Positions 1 to 6,110 of a DNA stretch of 7,505 nt are shown here, in pieces. The DNA comes from Bacteroidota bacterium (GTDB taxonomy: Bacteria > Bacteroidota > Bacteroidia > Chitinophagales > UBA2359). How positions within the stretch are numbered: the stretch's first letter is position 1; every line of letters starts with the position of its first letter. The DNA lies in assembly GCA_020631675.1 (NCBI GenBank), contig JAHDGT010000166.1:1-7505 (forward strand). The letters are read 5' to 3'. The position numbers were made by a program, and so were the translations under genes. The notes beneath the pieces are model-generated. The model made no database searches and was not told the DNA's origin. It worked only from the letters and a program-made list of their open reading frames with translations.

Positions 1-1
1 A

Positions 2-2500
2 TCAATAATAAGTAGGGTAGGAGGCTGGATCGGCTTCGTGGAGGATCTTGTAGACCCGCTCGATCACGTCTTCGGTATTGGGTTTGCTCCAGTGATCGCC
101 ATCTGAACCAAAGGCGCAGCGATGTGCTTTTGCCGTTAGGGTTTCTGGTTTCGCGTCTAAATGGAAATAGGCGTTTTGTTCTTCTAATAAGTTTTGAAGA
201 ATGTAGGCACTTGCCCCTCCCGGAACATCCTCATCAAAAACAAGGAGTCGGTTGGTTTTTTTGATGGAATTGACCGTTTCTTTATTCAGATCAAAAGGCA
301 ATAAGGATTGTACATCTATGATCTCGCATTCTATGTCGGCCTCTTCTGAAAGTAGCTCTGCTGCTTCCATGGCAATGCGGCAGCAAGAACCGTAGGTGAC
401 AATGGTAATGTCATCACCTTCACGAATGGTTTCCACTTGTCCGAGCGGTAGTTTGAAGGTGCCGATATTGGAAGGCAGCTTTTCTTTTAATCGGTAGCCA
501 TTCAGACATTCGATGACGATCCCTGGATCATCCGCGGCCATAAGGGTGTTGTAAAAGCCCGCTGCCTGAACCATATTTCGAGGCACTAAAATATGGATGC
601 CTCTTAGAGAGGAGATCAACATGCTAATGGGAGAGCCAGCATGCCAAATACCTTCTAAACGATGCCCACGAGTACGTACGATCAGAGGTGCCTTTTGCTG
701 GCCAGCGGATCGATAAGTAAGCGTGGCGAGATCGTCGGTTAACTGTTGCAAACCGTAGATGAAATAATCCAAATACTGGATCTCGGCGATCGGGCGGATG
801 CCGCGCATGGCCAAGCCCATGCCTTGCCCCATGATGGTATTTTCGCGTATGCCCGTATCAAAAACGCGAGACAAACCATGCTTGAGTTGCAAATTGGCGA
901 AGCCTTGATTCACATCACCGATCTGCCCAACATCTTCCCCGAAGGCGATGACTCTGGGGTCTCTTTCAAGCAGTGCGTCAAAACATCGATTCAATATTTC
1001 GTAGCCGTTTAAAACCTCTGGTTGCGAATCATATTTAGCAGCTTCTGCTTGTACTTTTAATGCACTTTTAGCATCATCGGCATAGAGACTGTGGCTGTAG
1101 ACTTGATTCAATCTTGCTTCGAACTCATTGCGCCACTGAATCAGCTTTAGTTTACCCACAGAGGTTTGGTGGCGGAGACGCAATAAGGTCCTACGCACAC
1201 TAATAGATAGATCTCTATAAGTAGGATTCAGTGTTTTACTCAAAGCGTCTTTTGCCTCCACTATAGCGGAAGGATCCTGCAATTCACTGATGATGTTATC
1301 GTAGATATTGATCAGCTCTTGCTTGTTGTTTTGGATGGGCTGATTGAAAGCTTTCCAAGCAGCTTTCATGGCTTCACGGGCACGTTTTTTAGCTGATTCT
1401 TGTAGTTCCTTCAACTCTTCGGCAGTAGATATTTCGGCATCAATGATCCATTGGGTCATTTTCGCGATACAGTCATTTTCTTTTTCCCAAGCTAGTCTTT
1501 CTTTGGTCTTGTAGCGTTCGTGGGATCCACTAGTAGAATGCCCTTGTGGCTGGGTGCATTCTTTAACGTGTAATAGTACAGGCTGGTGTGTTTTGCGGGT
1601 GTGTTCAGCCAATTCGCGGTAGGCTTTACACAGACCAACATAATCCCAAGCATATACCTCTCTGATGTGAATGCCTTCTTCTGGATCATCGCTGTGAAAA
1701 CCTGCTAAAGCAGCGGAGATGGAGCCTTTAGTGGTTTGGTATTTTGTAGGAACGGAAATGCCGTAACCATCATCCCAAACAGAAACGAACATAGGAATAC
1801 GCAAAACACCTGCGGCATTCATAGACTCCCAGAAAACGCCTTCACTTGTACTCGCATCACCGATGGTTACAAAAGCGATCTCTTCTCCTTTATGGCTGAA
1901 ATTATCTTCATTAGGAAGCTGTCCGTAGCGATACACCTTACTGGCCATTGCCAAACCAACCGCTCTCGACATTTGTCCGCCTGTACTGGAAATATCAGAA
2001 GAGCTGTTTTTCTGATCCATCTGTGAGAGCCAGTTACCCTCTTTATCAACAGTAGGTGTCGCGAAGTGCGCGTTCATTTGGCGACCTTGAGAGTGGGGTT
2101 CTCTCTCCGGATCATTGTCGGCATATAACTGAGCGAAGAACTGTTCAGGACTTAGTAAGCCAGCCGCTAACATCCAAGTTTGATCGCGGTAATAGCCAGA
2201 ACGGTGATCCCCATTTCTGAACACTTTAGATAAAGCGATCTGAGGCAGCTCCTTACCATCTCCTAAAATTCCGAATTTTGCTTTGCCATTAAGCACCTCT
2301 CTTCTGCCGAGCAGACTGATCTGCCGACTCAAATTCATTAAGTAATAATCTTTTAAAACATAGTGTTTGAACGCATTAGGTGTGGCATGTTCCCCAACGA
2401 TATATTGGATGGTTTTAGCGTCTATGACTGGCTTTTGATGCGGTTTATTAGTGGATATGATTTCATTTGATTTATGGCTGGTATTATCCTTAGGAATCAT
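2..2500 (-). CDS. Fused 2-oxoacid dehydrogenase E1, alpha and beta subunits in one chain
   Basis: This is the thiamine-diphosphate E1 of a 2-oxoacid dehydrogenase complex (branched-chain or pyruvate type), which decarboxylates the 2-oxoacid and passes the acyl group to lipoyl-E2 in the cytoplasm. At 832 residues it is complete. The alpha half (about 40-400) holds the ThDP/Mg motif, GDASTSEG at 214-221 followed by WDDGYGIS at 242-249; the usual Asn-Asn is Asp-Asp here. The HSTSGSHERY loop at 321-330 matches the E1-alpha phosphorylation-loop region. A charged helical linker covers about 400-490. The beta half (about 495-825) has GEDVG at 521-525 with the likely catalytic Glu522, AEIQYLDY at 572-579, His620 in WHAGSPIS, and a transketolase C-terminal domain from about 685 (VTYGSCCRIA, DEDVPGGASA). 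Fused E1 of this kind is, as I recall, common in Bacteroidota. Substrate cannot be read from sequence. No E2 or E3 gene is in the window. The start is the first ATG, without a Shine-Dalgarno. Confidence 0.95.
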   Translation of the reverse strand: MIPKDNTSHKSNEIISTNKPHQKPVIDAKTIQYIVGEHATPNAFKHYVLKDYYLMNLSRQISLLGRREVLNGKAKFGILGDGKELPQIALSKVFRNGDHRSGYYRDQTWMLAAGLLSPEQFFAQLYADNDPEREPHSQGRQMNAHFATPTVDKEGNWLSQMDQKNSSSDISSTGGQMSRAVGLAMASKVYRYGQLPNEDNFSHKGEEIAFVTIGDASTSEGVFWESMNAAGVLRIPMFVSVWDDGYGISVPTKYQTTKGSISAALAGFHSDDPEEGIHIREVYAWDYVGLCKAYRELAEHTRKTHQPVLLHVKECTQPQGHSTSGSHERYKTKERLAWEKENDCIAKMTQWIIDAEISTAEELKELQESAKKRAREAMKAAWKAFNQPIQNNKQELINIYDNIISELQDPSAIVEAKDALSKTLNPTYRDLSISVRRTLLRLRHQTSVGKLKLIQWRNEFEARLNQVYSHSLYADDAKSALKVQAEAAKYDSQPEVLNGYEILNRCFDALLERDPRVIAFGEDVGQIGDVNQGFANLQLKHGLSRVFDTGIRENTIMGQGMGLAMRGIRPIAEIQYLDYFIYGLQQLTDDLATLTYRSAGQQKAPLIVRTRGHRLEGIWHAGSPISMLISSLRGIHILVPRNMVQAAGFYNTLMAADDPGIVIECLNGYRLKEKLPSNIGTFKLPLGQVETIREGDDITIVTYGSCCRIAMEAAELLSEEADIECEIIDVQSLLPFDLNKETVNSIKKTNRLLVFDEDVPGGASAYILQNLLEEQNAYFHLDAKPETLTAKAHRCAFGSDGDHWSKPNTEDVIERVYKILHEADPASYPTYY

Positions 2501-2529
2501 ATTCGGAGAGAGTTTGTTACTGCAATAGT

Positions 2530-2545
2530 ACTAACATACGTTAGT
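2530..2545. repeat. Palindrome ACTAAC-ATAC-GTTAGT in the E1 leader
   Basis: Perfect 6-base arms ACTAAC and GTTAGT flank a 4-base centre. It sits 29-45 bases upstream of the E1 start codon and inside the predicted leader, next to the second dyad at 2548-2564. It could be a repressor site or an mRNA hairpin; nothing in the sequence identifies the factor. Confidence 0.35.
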
Positions 2546-2547
2546 TA

Positions 2548-2564
2548 GCAAAATCAGGTTTTGC
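2548..2564. repeat. Small inverted repeat at the expected E1 transcript start
   Basis: GCAAAA and TTTTGC form perfect 6-base arms around the 5-base loop TCAGG. The dyad lies just downstream of the -7 element, so it would form a hairpin at the extreme 5' end of the E1 transcript or act as a DNA operator at the start site. No known regulator motif is recognised, and a dyad this short can occur by chance. Confidence 0.35.
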
Positions 2565-2569
2565 GCCTG

Positions 2570-2577
2570 CAAAGGTA
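2570..2577 (-). promoter_or_regulatory. Bacteroidota-type -7 promoter element for the E1 gene
   Basis: Read on the minus strand this is TACCTTTG followed by C, an exact match to the Bacteroidota -7 consensus TAnnTTTG. It would start transcription near 2562-2564 and give a leader of about 60 bases before the E1 start at 2500. No convincing TTTG -33 box is found about 19-21 bases upstream, so the call rests on the -7 element and its position. Confidence 0.5.
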
Positions 2578-2831
2578 CGGAATGCGTGTTATATCCTACT
2601 GCTAGGAAGGCGATTGCAAGCTTAATAATACCTATTGTTAACGCTAAACTTACATTTCCATAGCATTAGTTACACAAAACACGTCAAAAGGTTCAAAATT
2701 ATATGTTATTCAGTACACATTGAAATTTATGAGATGCCAGTTCTTTTGTATTTCCTTCTTCAACATTGAAAGGCTTCTGTATATTGTGGCGATTTTCTTT
2801 TTGAATATACAATCCCCAAAAACGCCAATTA

Positions 2832-4202
2832 ATGAGATTCGCAACGGTAGATCCCAGTACGAACAGATTAGTGGAGAGTGTACGTCAGCACCGCTGGCGA
2901 CAAGTGGAGACGATGCTGCGGAGGGCTGTTGCTGCTTTTGAGATCAATAGAACCAATACGATCAACATCAGGGCGAAGAAAATGAAGATGATCGCCGAAG
3001 CCCTGATCGTAAGAACGGATGAGTTCGCACAGGTGATCAGCTTGGAAATGGGTAAACCCATTAAAGAGTCAAGAGCCGAAGTAGAAAAGTGTGCTTGGAT
3101 CTGTAATTATTATGCTGATAATGCCAAGCATTTCCTGAAAGACGAATTGATCAAAACCGAGTATAGTACGAGTTTAGTGACACATGCGCCATTAGGGATC
3201 ATTTTAGCGATCATGCCTTGGAATTTTCCATTTTGGCAGGTGTTCAGAGCAGCTGTACCAGCGATCATGGCGGGCAATGTCGTTTTATTAAAACATGCGC
3301 CTAATACACCTAAATGCGCCATGCTGATCGAAAGCTTATTCAGGGAAGCACAATTCGCGGAAGGCGTTTTCCAAAACTTGTTCATTGATCATAAAAAAGT
3401 ACGTTGGTTAATAGAACGTCCGGAGATAAGTGGAGTCACTTTAACCGGCAGTGAGGAAGCAGGCTCAAGAATTGCTGAGGTAGCTGGTAAACACATCAAG
3501 AAAACAGTATTGGAGTTAGGGGGAAGTGATCCCTTTATTGTTTTACAAGACGCCAATACCAAGAAAGCAGCTGAAGTAGGTGTGAAGTCTCGTTTTTTGA
3601 ATTGCGGACAGAGCTGTATCGCCGCTAAGCGTTTTATAGTGATCAAAGAGATCGCCCGCAATTTCATTGATCTAATGACCGATGAGATCCGCAAATTACA
3701 AGTAGGGCCACCACAAGAAGAGACAACTACGATCGGTCCAATGGCGAGAGAAGATCTGGCGGTAAAACTTGACAAACAAGTTCGTGCCAGCATGAAAATG
3801 GGTGCTAGAGCTATTATTGGTGGTTACCGACCTAAAGTGCTAAAAGGCGCTTATTTCGCACCTACTTTATTGGTGAATGTTAGTCCGGGCATGCCTGTTT
3901 TTGATGAAGAGGTATTCGGACCAGTAGCCAGCATCATTACCGTCAATAATATACCCGAAGCCATTGAACTGGCCAATAAAACCCGATACGGTTTAGGGGC
4001 TTCTATATGGACGGTGAGCACGGATCAAGCACAACGCTTAGCCAGACACATACAAGCGGGTAGCGTATTCATCAACAGCATGGTGAAGTCAGATCCGAGG
4101 CTGCCTTTTGGAGGGATAAAGAAGTCGGGTTACGGAAGAGAGTTATCCGGTCATGGTATACGAGAATTTGTGAATGTGAAGACCTTAGTGATAGAGCAAT
4201 AA
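2832..4202 (+). CDS. sad: NAD(P)-dependent succinate-semialdehyde dehydrogenase, Sad/YneI type
   Basis: This cytoplasmic aldehyde dehydrogenase probably oxidises succinate semialdehyde to succinate, the last step of GABA and putrescine breakdown. It is full length (456 residues) and resembles E. coli Sad/YneI throughout as I recall that sequence: LGIILAIMPWNFPFWQ (121-136, Asn131), LLKHAPN (152-158, Lys154), TGS (205-207), VLELGGSDPFIVL (226-238, general base Glu228), NCGQSC (257-262, nucleophile Cys262), GPMAR (302-306), EEVFGP (359-364) and FGGIKKSGYGRELS (426-439). Cys258 is unusual; the family mostly has Ala, Ser or Thr there. The start at 2832 is well supported: an in-frame TGA lies at 2802 with no other ATG between, and FATVDPST matches the usual N-terminal strand. 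There is no Shine-Dalgarno. It stands alone, divergent from E1. The aldehyde dehydrogenase family is certain; the exact substrate and NAD versus NADP preference are inferred. Confidence 0.88.
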   Translation: MRFATVDPSTNRLVESVRQHRWRQVETMLRRAVAAFEINRTNTINIRAKKMKMIAEALIVRTDEFAQVISLEMGKPIKESRAEVEKCAWICNYYADNAKHFLKDELIKTEYSTSLVTHAPLGIILAIMPWNFPFWQVFRAAVPAIMAGNVVLLKHAPNTPKCAMLIESLFREAQFAEGVFQNLFIDHKKVRWLIERPEISGVTLTGSEEAGSRIAEVAGKHIKKTVLELGGSDPFIVLQDANTKKAAEVGVKSRFLNCGQSCIAAKRFIVIKEIARNFIDLMTDEIRKLQVGPPQEETTTIGPMAREDLAVKLDKQVRASMKMGARAIIGGYRPKVLKGAYFAPTLLVNVSPGMPVFDEEVFGPVASIITVNNIPEAIELANKTRYGLGASIWTVSTDQAQRLARHIQAGSVFINSMVKSDPRLPFGGIKKSGYGRELSGHGIREFVNVKTLVIEQ

Positions 4203-4228
4203 GGATTTTTAACAGAAAATTAAAAACC
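4203..4228 (+). terminator. Possible AT-rich terminator hairpin after the aldehyde dehydrogenase
   Basis: Directly after the stop codon, GG-A-TTTTTAA (4203-4212) can pair with TTAAAAA-CC (4220-4228) across the 7-base loop CAGAAAA, with one bulged A. The position suits transcription termination. The stem is mostly A-T and no run of T follows, so a standard intrinsic terminator is not proven. Confidence 0.35.
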
Positions 4229-4323
4229 TCTAGACGAAATGCATTGTTGAAGCGTTATAGTATCATCCACTAAGAGCATGTTGTTCTGTTAGAATTTACT
4301 TTCTGATGATAAGTTATTCTATT

Positions 4324-4412
4324 CTTCTTTGCCTTGATGCAAAGAAGCAAAAATCAAGACTGCTTTCATTTCTTAACGCCTTTTTGACCCGAAATACCTA
4401 AAATGAAAAAGG
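4324..4412. repeat. Structured intergenic element with interlocking inverted repeats
   Basis: CTTCTTTGC (4324-4332) and GCAAAGAAG (4339-4347) are perfect 9-base arms around the loop CTTGAT. That loop is the exact reverse complement of ATCAAG at 4353-4358, so an H-type pseudoknot or an alternative hairpin is possible. To the right, TTTCATTT (4364-4371) pairs with AAATGAAA (4401-4408), and in competition CCTTTTT (4379-4385) pairs with AAAAAGG (4406-4412). The element ends about 20 bases before the CAP-protein start, so it may be in that gene's leader. I recall similar CTTTG...CAAAG...AAAAATCAAG sequences scattered between genes in Bacteroidota, which would make this a dispersed repeat, but copy number cannot be checked here. 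Confidence 0.6.
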
Positions 4413-4433
4413 TCGATTCTTTTTTCTGTGTAA

Positions 4434-5060
4434 ATGATTTTCACAATGCGAAGAAACCTACTTCACCAGCTCTTTATCTCATTGTTCTTATGTGCTTTAT
4501 GTTTTGCAGCCCCTTCATTTATGGGCAGCAGCAATAGTGTTCAATCACAATCATTTTACGATTATTTTAGTGATGACCATAACAGTCGTATTGACCCCAA
4601 TAATATTGATCTGGATTTATTAGAGGAGTTGGTGCATGCTGAGGTGAATAAGCTGCGCGCCAGAAAACGTTTATCTAAATTGAAACGCGACCCGCTTTTG
4701 CTCCGTGCCGCCGATATGCAGAATAATTACTGCTTGAAAAAAGGAACATTGACTCACCGCCAGCCATCTTCCAGCAAAAGAGCGCATGGGGATCGTATTC
4801 GCTATTTAGGTGGTGACTATTCTTATACAGGTGAGAACTTACAGTATATTGGTTTTACGACCTATACTCGTGGAAACAGGGTTTGGTATGATACGGGCAC
4901 TTATGAGGAAATGGCCAAAGACATTGTTAAAAACTGGATCCAATCTAAGGGGCATTATGCCAATCTCGTTAACCCTAATTATGACCTTGTAGGTACAGCT
5001 TTGGCTTATGATGAAGATAAGGCTTGGGTGTATTGTTCGCAGGTGTATGGGAAGCTTTGA
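4434..5060 (+). CDS. Secreted CAP/SCP-domain protein
   Basis: This is a CAP-superfamily protein (SCP/PR-1/allergen V5 fold) of 208 residues, likely exported to the periplasm or cell exterior. A signal peptide is visible: Met-Arg-Arg-Asn at 5-8, then a hydrophobic stretch at about 12-30, with a possible cut near Ala25/Ala26 or further on near 39. The ATG at 4446 (residue 5) gives a cleaner signal peptide and may be the true start. The CAP domain covers about 62-207: helix LLEELVHAEVNKLRARKRL, LTHRQ with His108, GENL with Glu134, then WIQSKGHYANLVNPNYDLVG (168-187) with His174, and a final strand AWVYCSQVYG. His108, Glu134 and His174 fit the CAP cavity residues. Cys100 and Cys201 could form a disulfide. 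Biochemical role is unknown, as for most bacterial CAP proteins. The gene runs toward the minus-strand gene ending at 5119. No promoter could be assigned. Confidence 0.88.
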   Translation: MIFTMRRNLLHQLFISLFLCALCFAAPSFMGSSNSVQSQSFYDYFSDDHNSRIDPNNIDLDLLEELVHAEVNKLRARKRLSKLKRDPLLLRAADMQNNYCLKKGTLTHRQPSSSKRAHGDRIRYLGGDYSYTGENLQYIGFTTYTRGNRVWYDTGTYEEMAKDIVKNWIQSKGHYANLVNPNYDLVGTALAYDEDKAWVYCSQVYGKL

Positions 5061-5118
5061 TTGACCGCTTTGCTTAATTTGAAAATGTTTCATACGGTTA
5101 AAAGGGTGGAATGGTCTA

Positions 5119-5859
5119 TTAATTCAACCAACTCCTCACCGTCATCCAAAGCATATCCCAGAAGAGGTACAGTAGTAAGAGTGCTAAGAAGAACACATTC
5201 AGGAGACAGCCAAAATGAGGCTTTTCCACACTCGTTTTATCTTTAGCTATATAGGGGTGTTGGGGCAGTAGATATATCGAGTAAGGCTGAGTTTGATCCA
5301 ATTTGATCACTTTCGTACCATGCGCGTTTCGGTACTTGATGTCCTCCTTCTTTTGGTAGAAAAAGATTTGGCTTCTTGACCAAAAACGATAGGTCTCACC
5401 TTCATAAGTGTACTCAACTAAAGGCTTATAGTCTTCATTTGAATAAACAACAGCAATGATCTTAGCCTTCGTTTCTTGTCCATTGTCCTCAAGGGCTTGA
5501 CGGGTTTTGTAGCTATTGTAATAGTAGAATAGAAGATAGTGTAAGAAGGATAATAAAGAAAATCCCACTACATAATTCCAAAAGGGCTGCTCAAAGATTT
5601 TCATGCATATAATGCTAATGAAAATCAAAGGAATGATGAGGTATAAAGCTTTAAAATAGCTTTCCCCGAGTACGTAAACTTTATCTCTAAAAAGAATACC
5701 AGCTACTTTTTCACCTGGGGTATAAGTCCGCATTCCTTCTTCAAAGCTGTTGGATCGTATGTATGCCCCATTCGATTTTTTTAGCAACCAATTGTAGCGA
5801 GTGGGACATAAAGGCGCATTGCTTTTTTCAAGAGATTGTATGGTGTAGCGTTGTATCAT
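5119..5859 (-). CDS. Membrane protein with DUF3592-like domain, function unknown
   Basis: This 246-residue protein is not assigned a function. Membrane segments are seen at about 70-88, 94-114 and 218-238. Between the second and third lies a soluble domain (about 126-200) with the pattern of DUF3592-like proteins: TKAKIIAVVY, then PLVEYTYEGETYRF, then HGTKVIKLDQTQPYSIYLL. The N-terminal part (about 25-68: NGAYIRSNSF, PGEKVAGILFRDKVYVLGES) loosely repeats the second half of that domain and is again followed by a membrane helix, suggesting an internal duplication. There is no signal peptide; the chain starts with a soluble region. The start at 5859 is the first ATG, but a TAnnTTTG element ends only three bases upstream (5862-5869), so the transcript would be leaderless or translation starts further in, for example at Met43. 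It is convergent with the CAP gene and divergent from the gene at 6111. Confidence 0.75.
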   Translation of the reverse strand: MIQRYTIQSLEKSNAPLCPTRYNWLLKKSNGAYIRSNSFEEGMRTYTPGEKVAGILFRDKVYVLGESYFKALYLIIPLIFISIICMKIFEQPFWNYVVGFSLLSFLHYLLFYYYNSYKTRQALEDNGQETKAKIIAVVYSNEDYKPLVEYTYEGETYRFWSRSQIFFYQKKEDIKYRNAHGTKVIKLDQTQPYSIYLLPQHPYIAKDKTSVEKPHFGCLLNVFFLALLLLYLFWDMLWMTVRSWLN

Positions 5860-5861
5860 AT

Positions 5862-5869
5862 CAAAAGTA
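5862..5869 (-). promoter_or_regulatory. Possible -7 element abutting the membrane-protein start
   Basis: On the minus strand this reads TACTTTTG, an exact TAnnTTTG match. It lies two bases upstream of the ATG at 5857-5859, so transcription would begin about at the start codon. No -33 box is evident. It may be a chance match in AT-rich DNA. Confidence 0.3.
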
Positions 5870-5923
5870 AGTTAGTGAAAAAAAATCCGCTTTCGACTAA
5901 TACACGCAATAGGGTTTGCTATT

Positions 5924-5931
5924 TAATTTTG
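5924..5931 (+). promoter_or_regulatory. Possible -7 element for the gene at 6111
   Basis: TAATTTTG followed by C is an exact match to the Bacteroidota TAnnTTTG -7 consensus. It would give a leader of about 170 bases containing the palindrome at 6038-6050 and the heptamer repeat at 6068-6102. No well-spaced TTTG -33 box precedes it, so a closer promoter is possible. Confidence 0.35.
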
Positions 5932-6037
5932 CGTACTTTTTTAGGAGATGTATTTCAAGTAATATAAGCTCCTTATTGTAGTTTACTGATGTAAGAACCA
6001 TTGACAAAAGGAATCTATTAGCACAGTTGATTTGTAT

Positions 6038-6050
6038 GGCGTATAACGCC
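6038..6050. repeat. Small palindrome GGCGT-ATA-ACGCC
   Basis: Perfect 5-base GC-rich arms surround a 3-base centre in otherwise AT-rich DNA, 60-73 bases before the start at 6111. It could be an operator or a small leader hairpin for the dehydrogenase gene. No regulator is recognised. Confidence 0.3.
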
Positions 6051-6067
6051 CTCAATCACAGCTCGAA

Positions 6068-6102
6068 GTCTTATGTCTTATGTCTTATGTCTTAAATCTT
6101 AA
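6068..6102. repeat. Five-unit 7-bp tandem repeat before the 6111 start codon
   Basis: Three exact GTCTTAT units (6068-6088) are followed by GTCTTAA and ATCTTAA (6089-6102), 35 bases in all. The array ends eight bases before the ATG, in the place where leader or promoter sequence is expected. Exact tandem units of this kind can gain or lose copies by replication slippage, shifting upstream spacing in steps of seven bases. I recall similar ATAAGAC/GTCTTAT arrays in other Bacteroidota, but cannot verify that here. Confidence 0.9.
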
Positions 6103-6110
6103 ACAAAGAA

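Larger units (their letters stand above)
2501..2831. other. Divergent intergenic spacer between E1 and the aldehyde dehydrogenase
   Basis: This 331-base AT-rich spacer separates two genes read outward. The left part (2530-2577) holds the E1 -7 element and two dyads. The right part (about 2580-2831) must carry the promoter for the dehydrogenase at 2832, but I find only a weak match, TACATTTC at 2651-2658, without a properly spaced -33 box. No credible small ORF, RNA gene or longer repeat was seen. Confidence 0.6.

Noticed and set aside
746..2049. Several ORFs inside the E1 region on both strands
   Set aside because: They are shadows of the E1 gene, which has clear conserved motifs along its entire length.
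2720..2941. 73-codon plus-strand ORF at the start of the aldehyde dehydrogenase
   Set aside because: It overlaps the dehydrogenase in another frame, its second half is a frame-shifted reading of that gene, and no domain is recognisable.
3110..3793. Two minus-strand ORFs within the aldehyde dehydrogenase
   Set aside because: They are antisense shadows with no recognisable domain; the plus-strand frame is clearly the real gene.
5064..5098. Weak terminator hairpin between the convergent CAP and membrane-protein genes
   Set aside because: Only ACCG/CGGT and TGAAA/TTTCA pair, with a large gap between the two stems and no T-run; chance pairing is likely.
5061..5246. 61-codon plus-strand ORF after the CAP gene
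   Set aside because: Most of it lies antisense to the membrane-protein gene, and it has no coding-like features.
5942..5961. AGGAG directly before an ATG, opening the four-codon frame MYFK
   Set aside because: There is no spacing between the AGGAG and the ATG, the frame is too short, and Bacteroidota rarely rely on Shine-Dalgarno sequences.
6001..6029. TTGACA resembling a sigma70 -35 box
   Set aside because: No -10 hexamer lies about 17 bases downstream (CAGTTG there), and the phylum uses a different promoter consensus.
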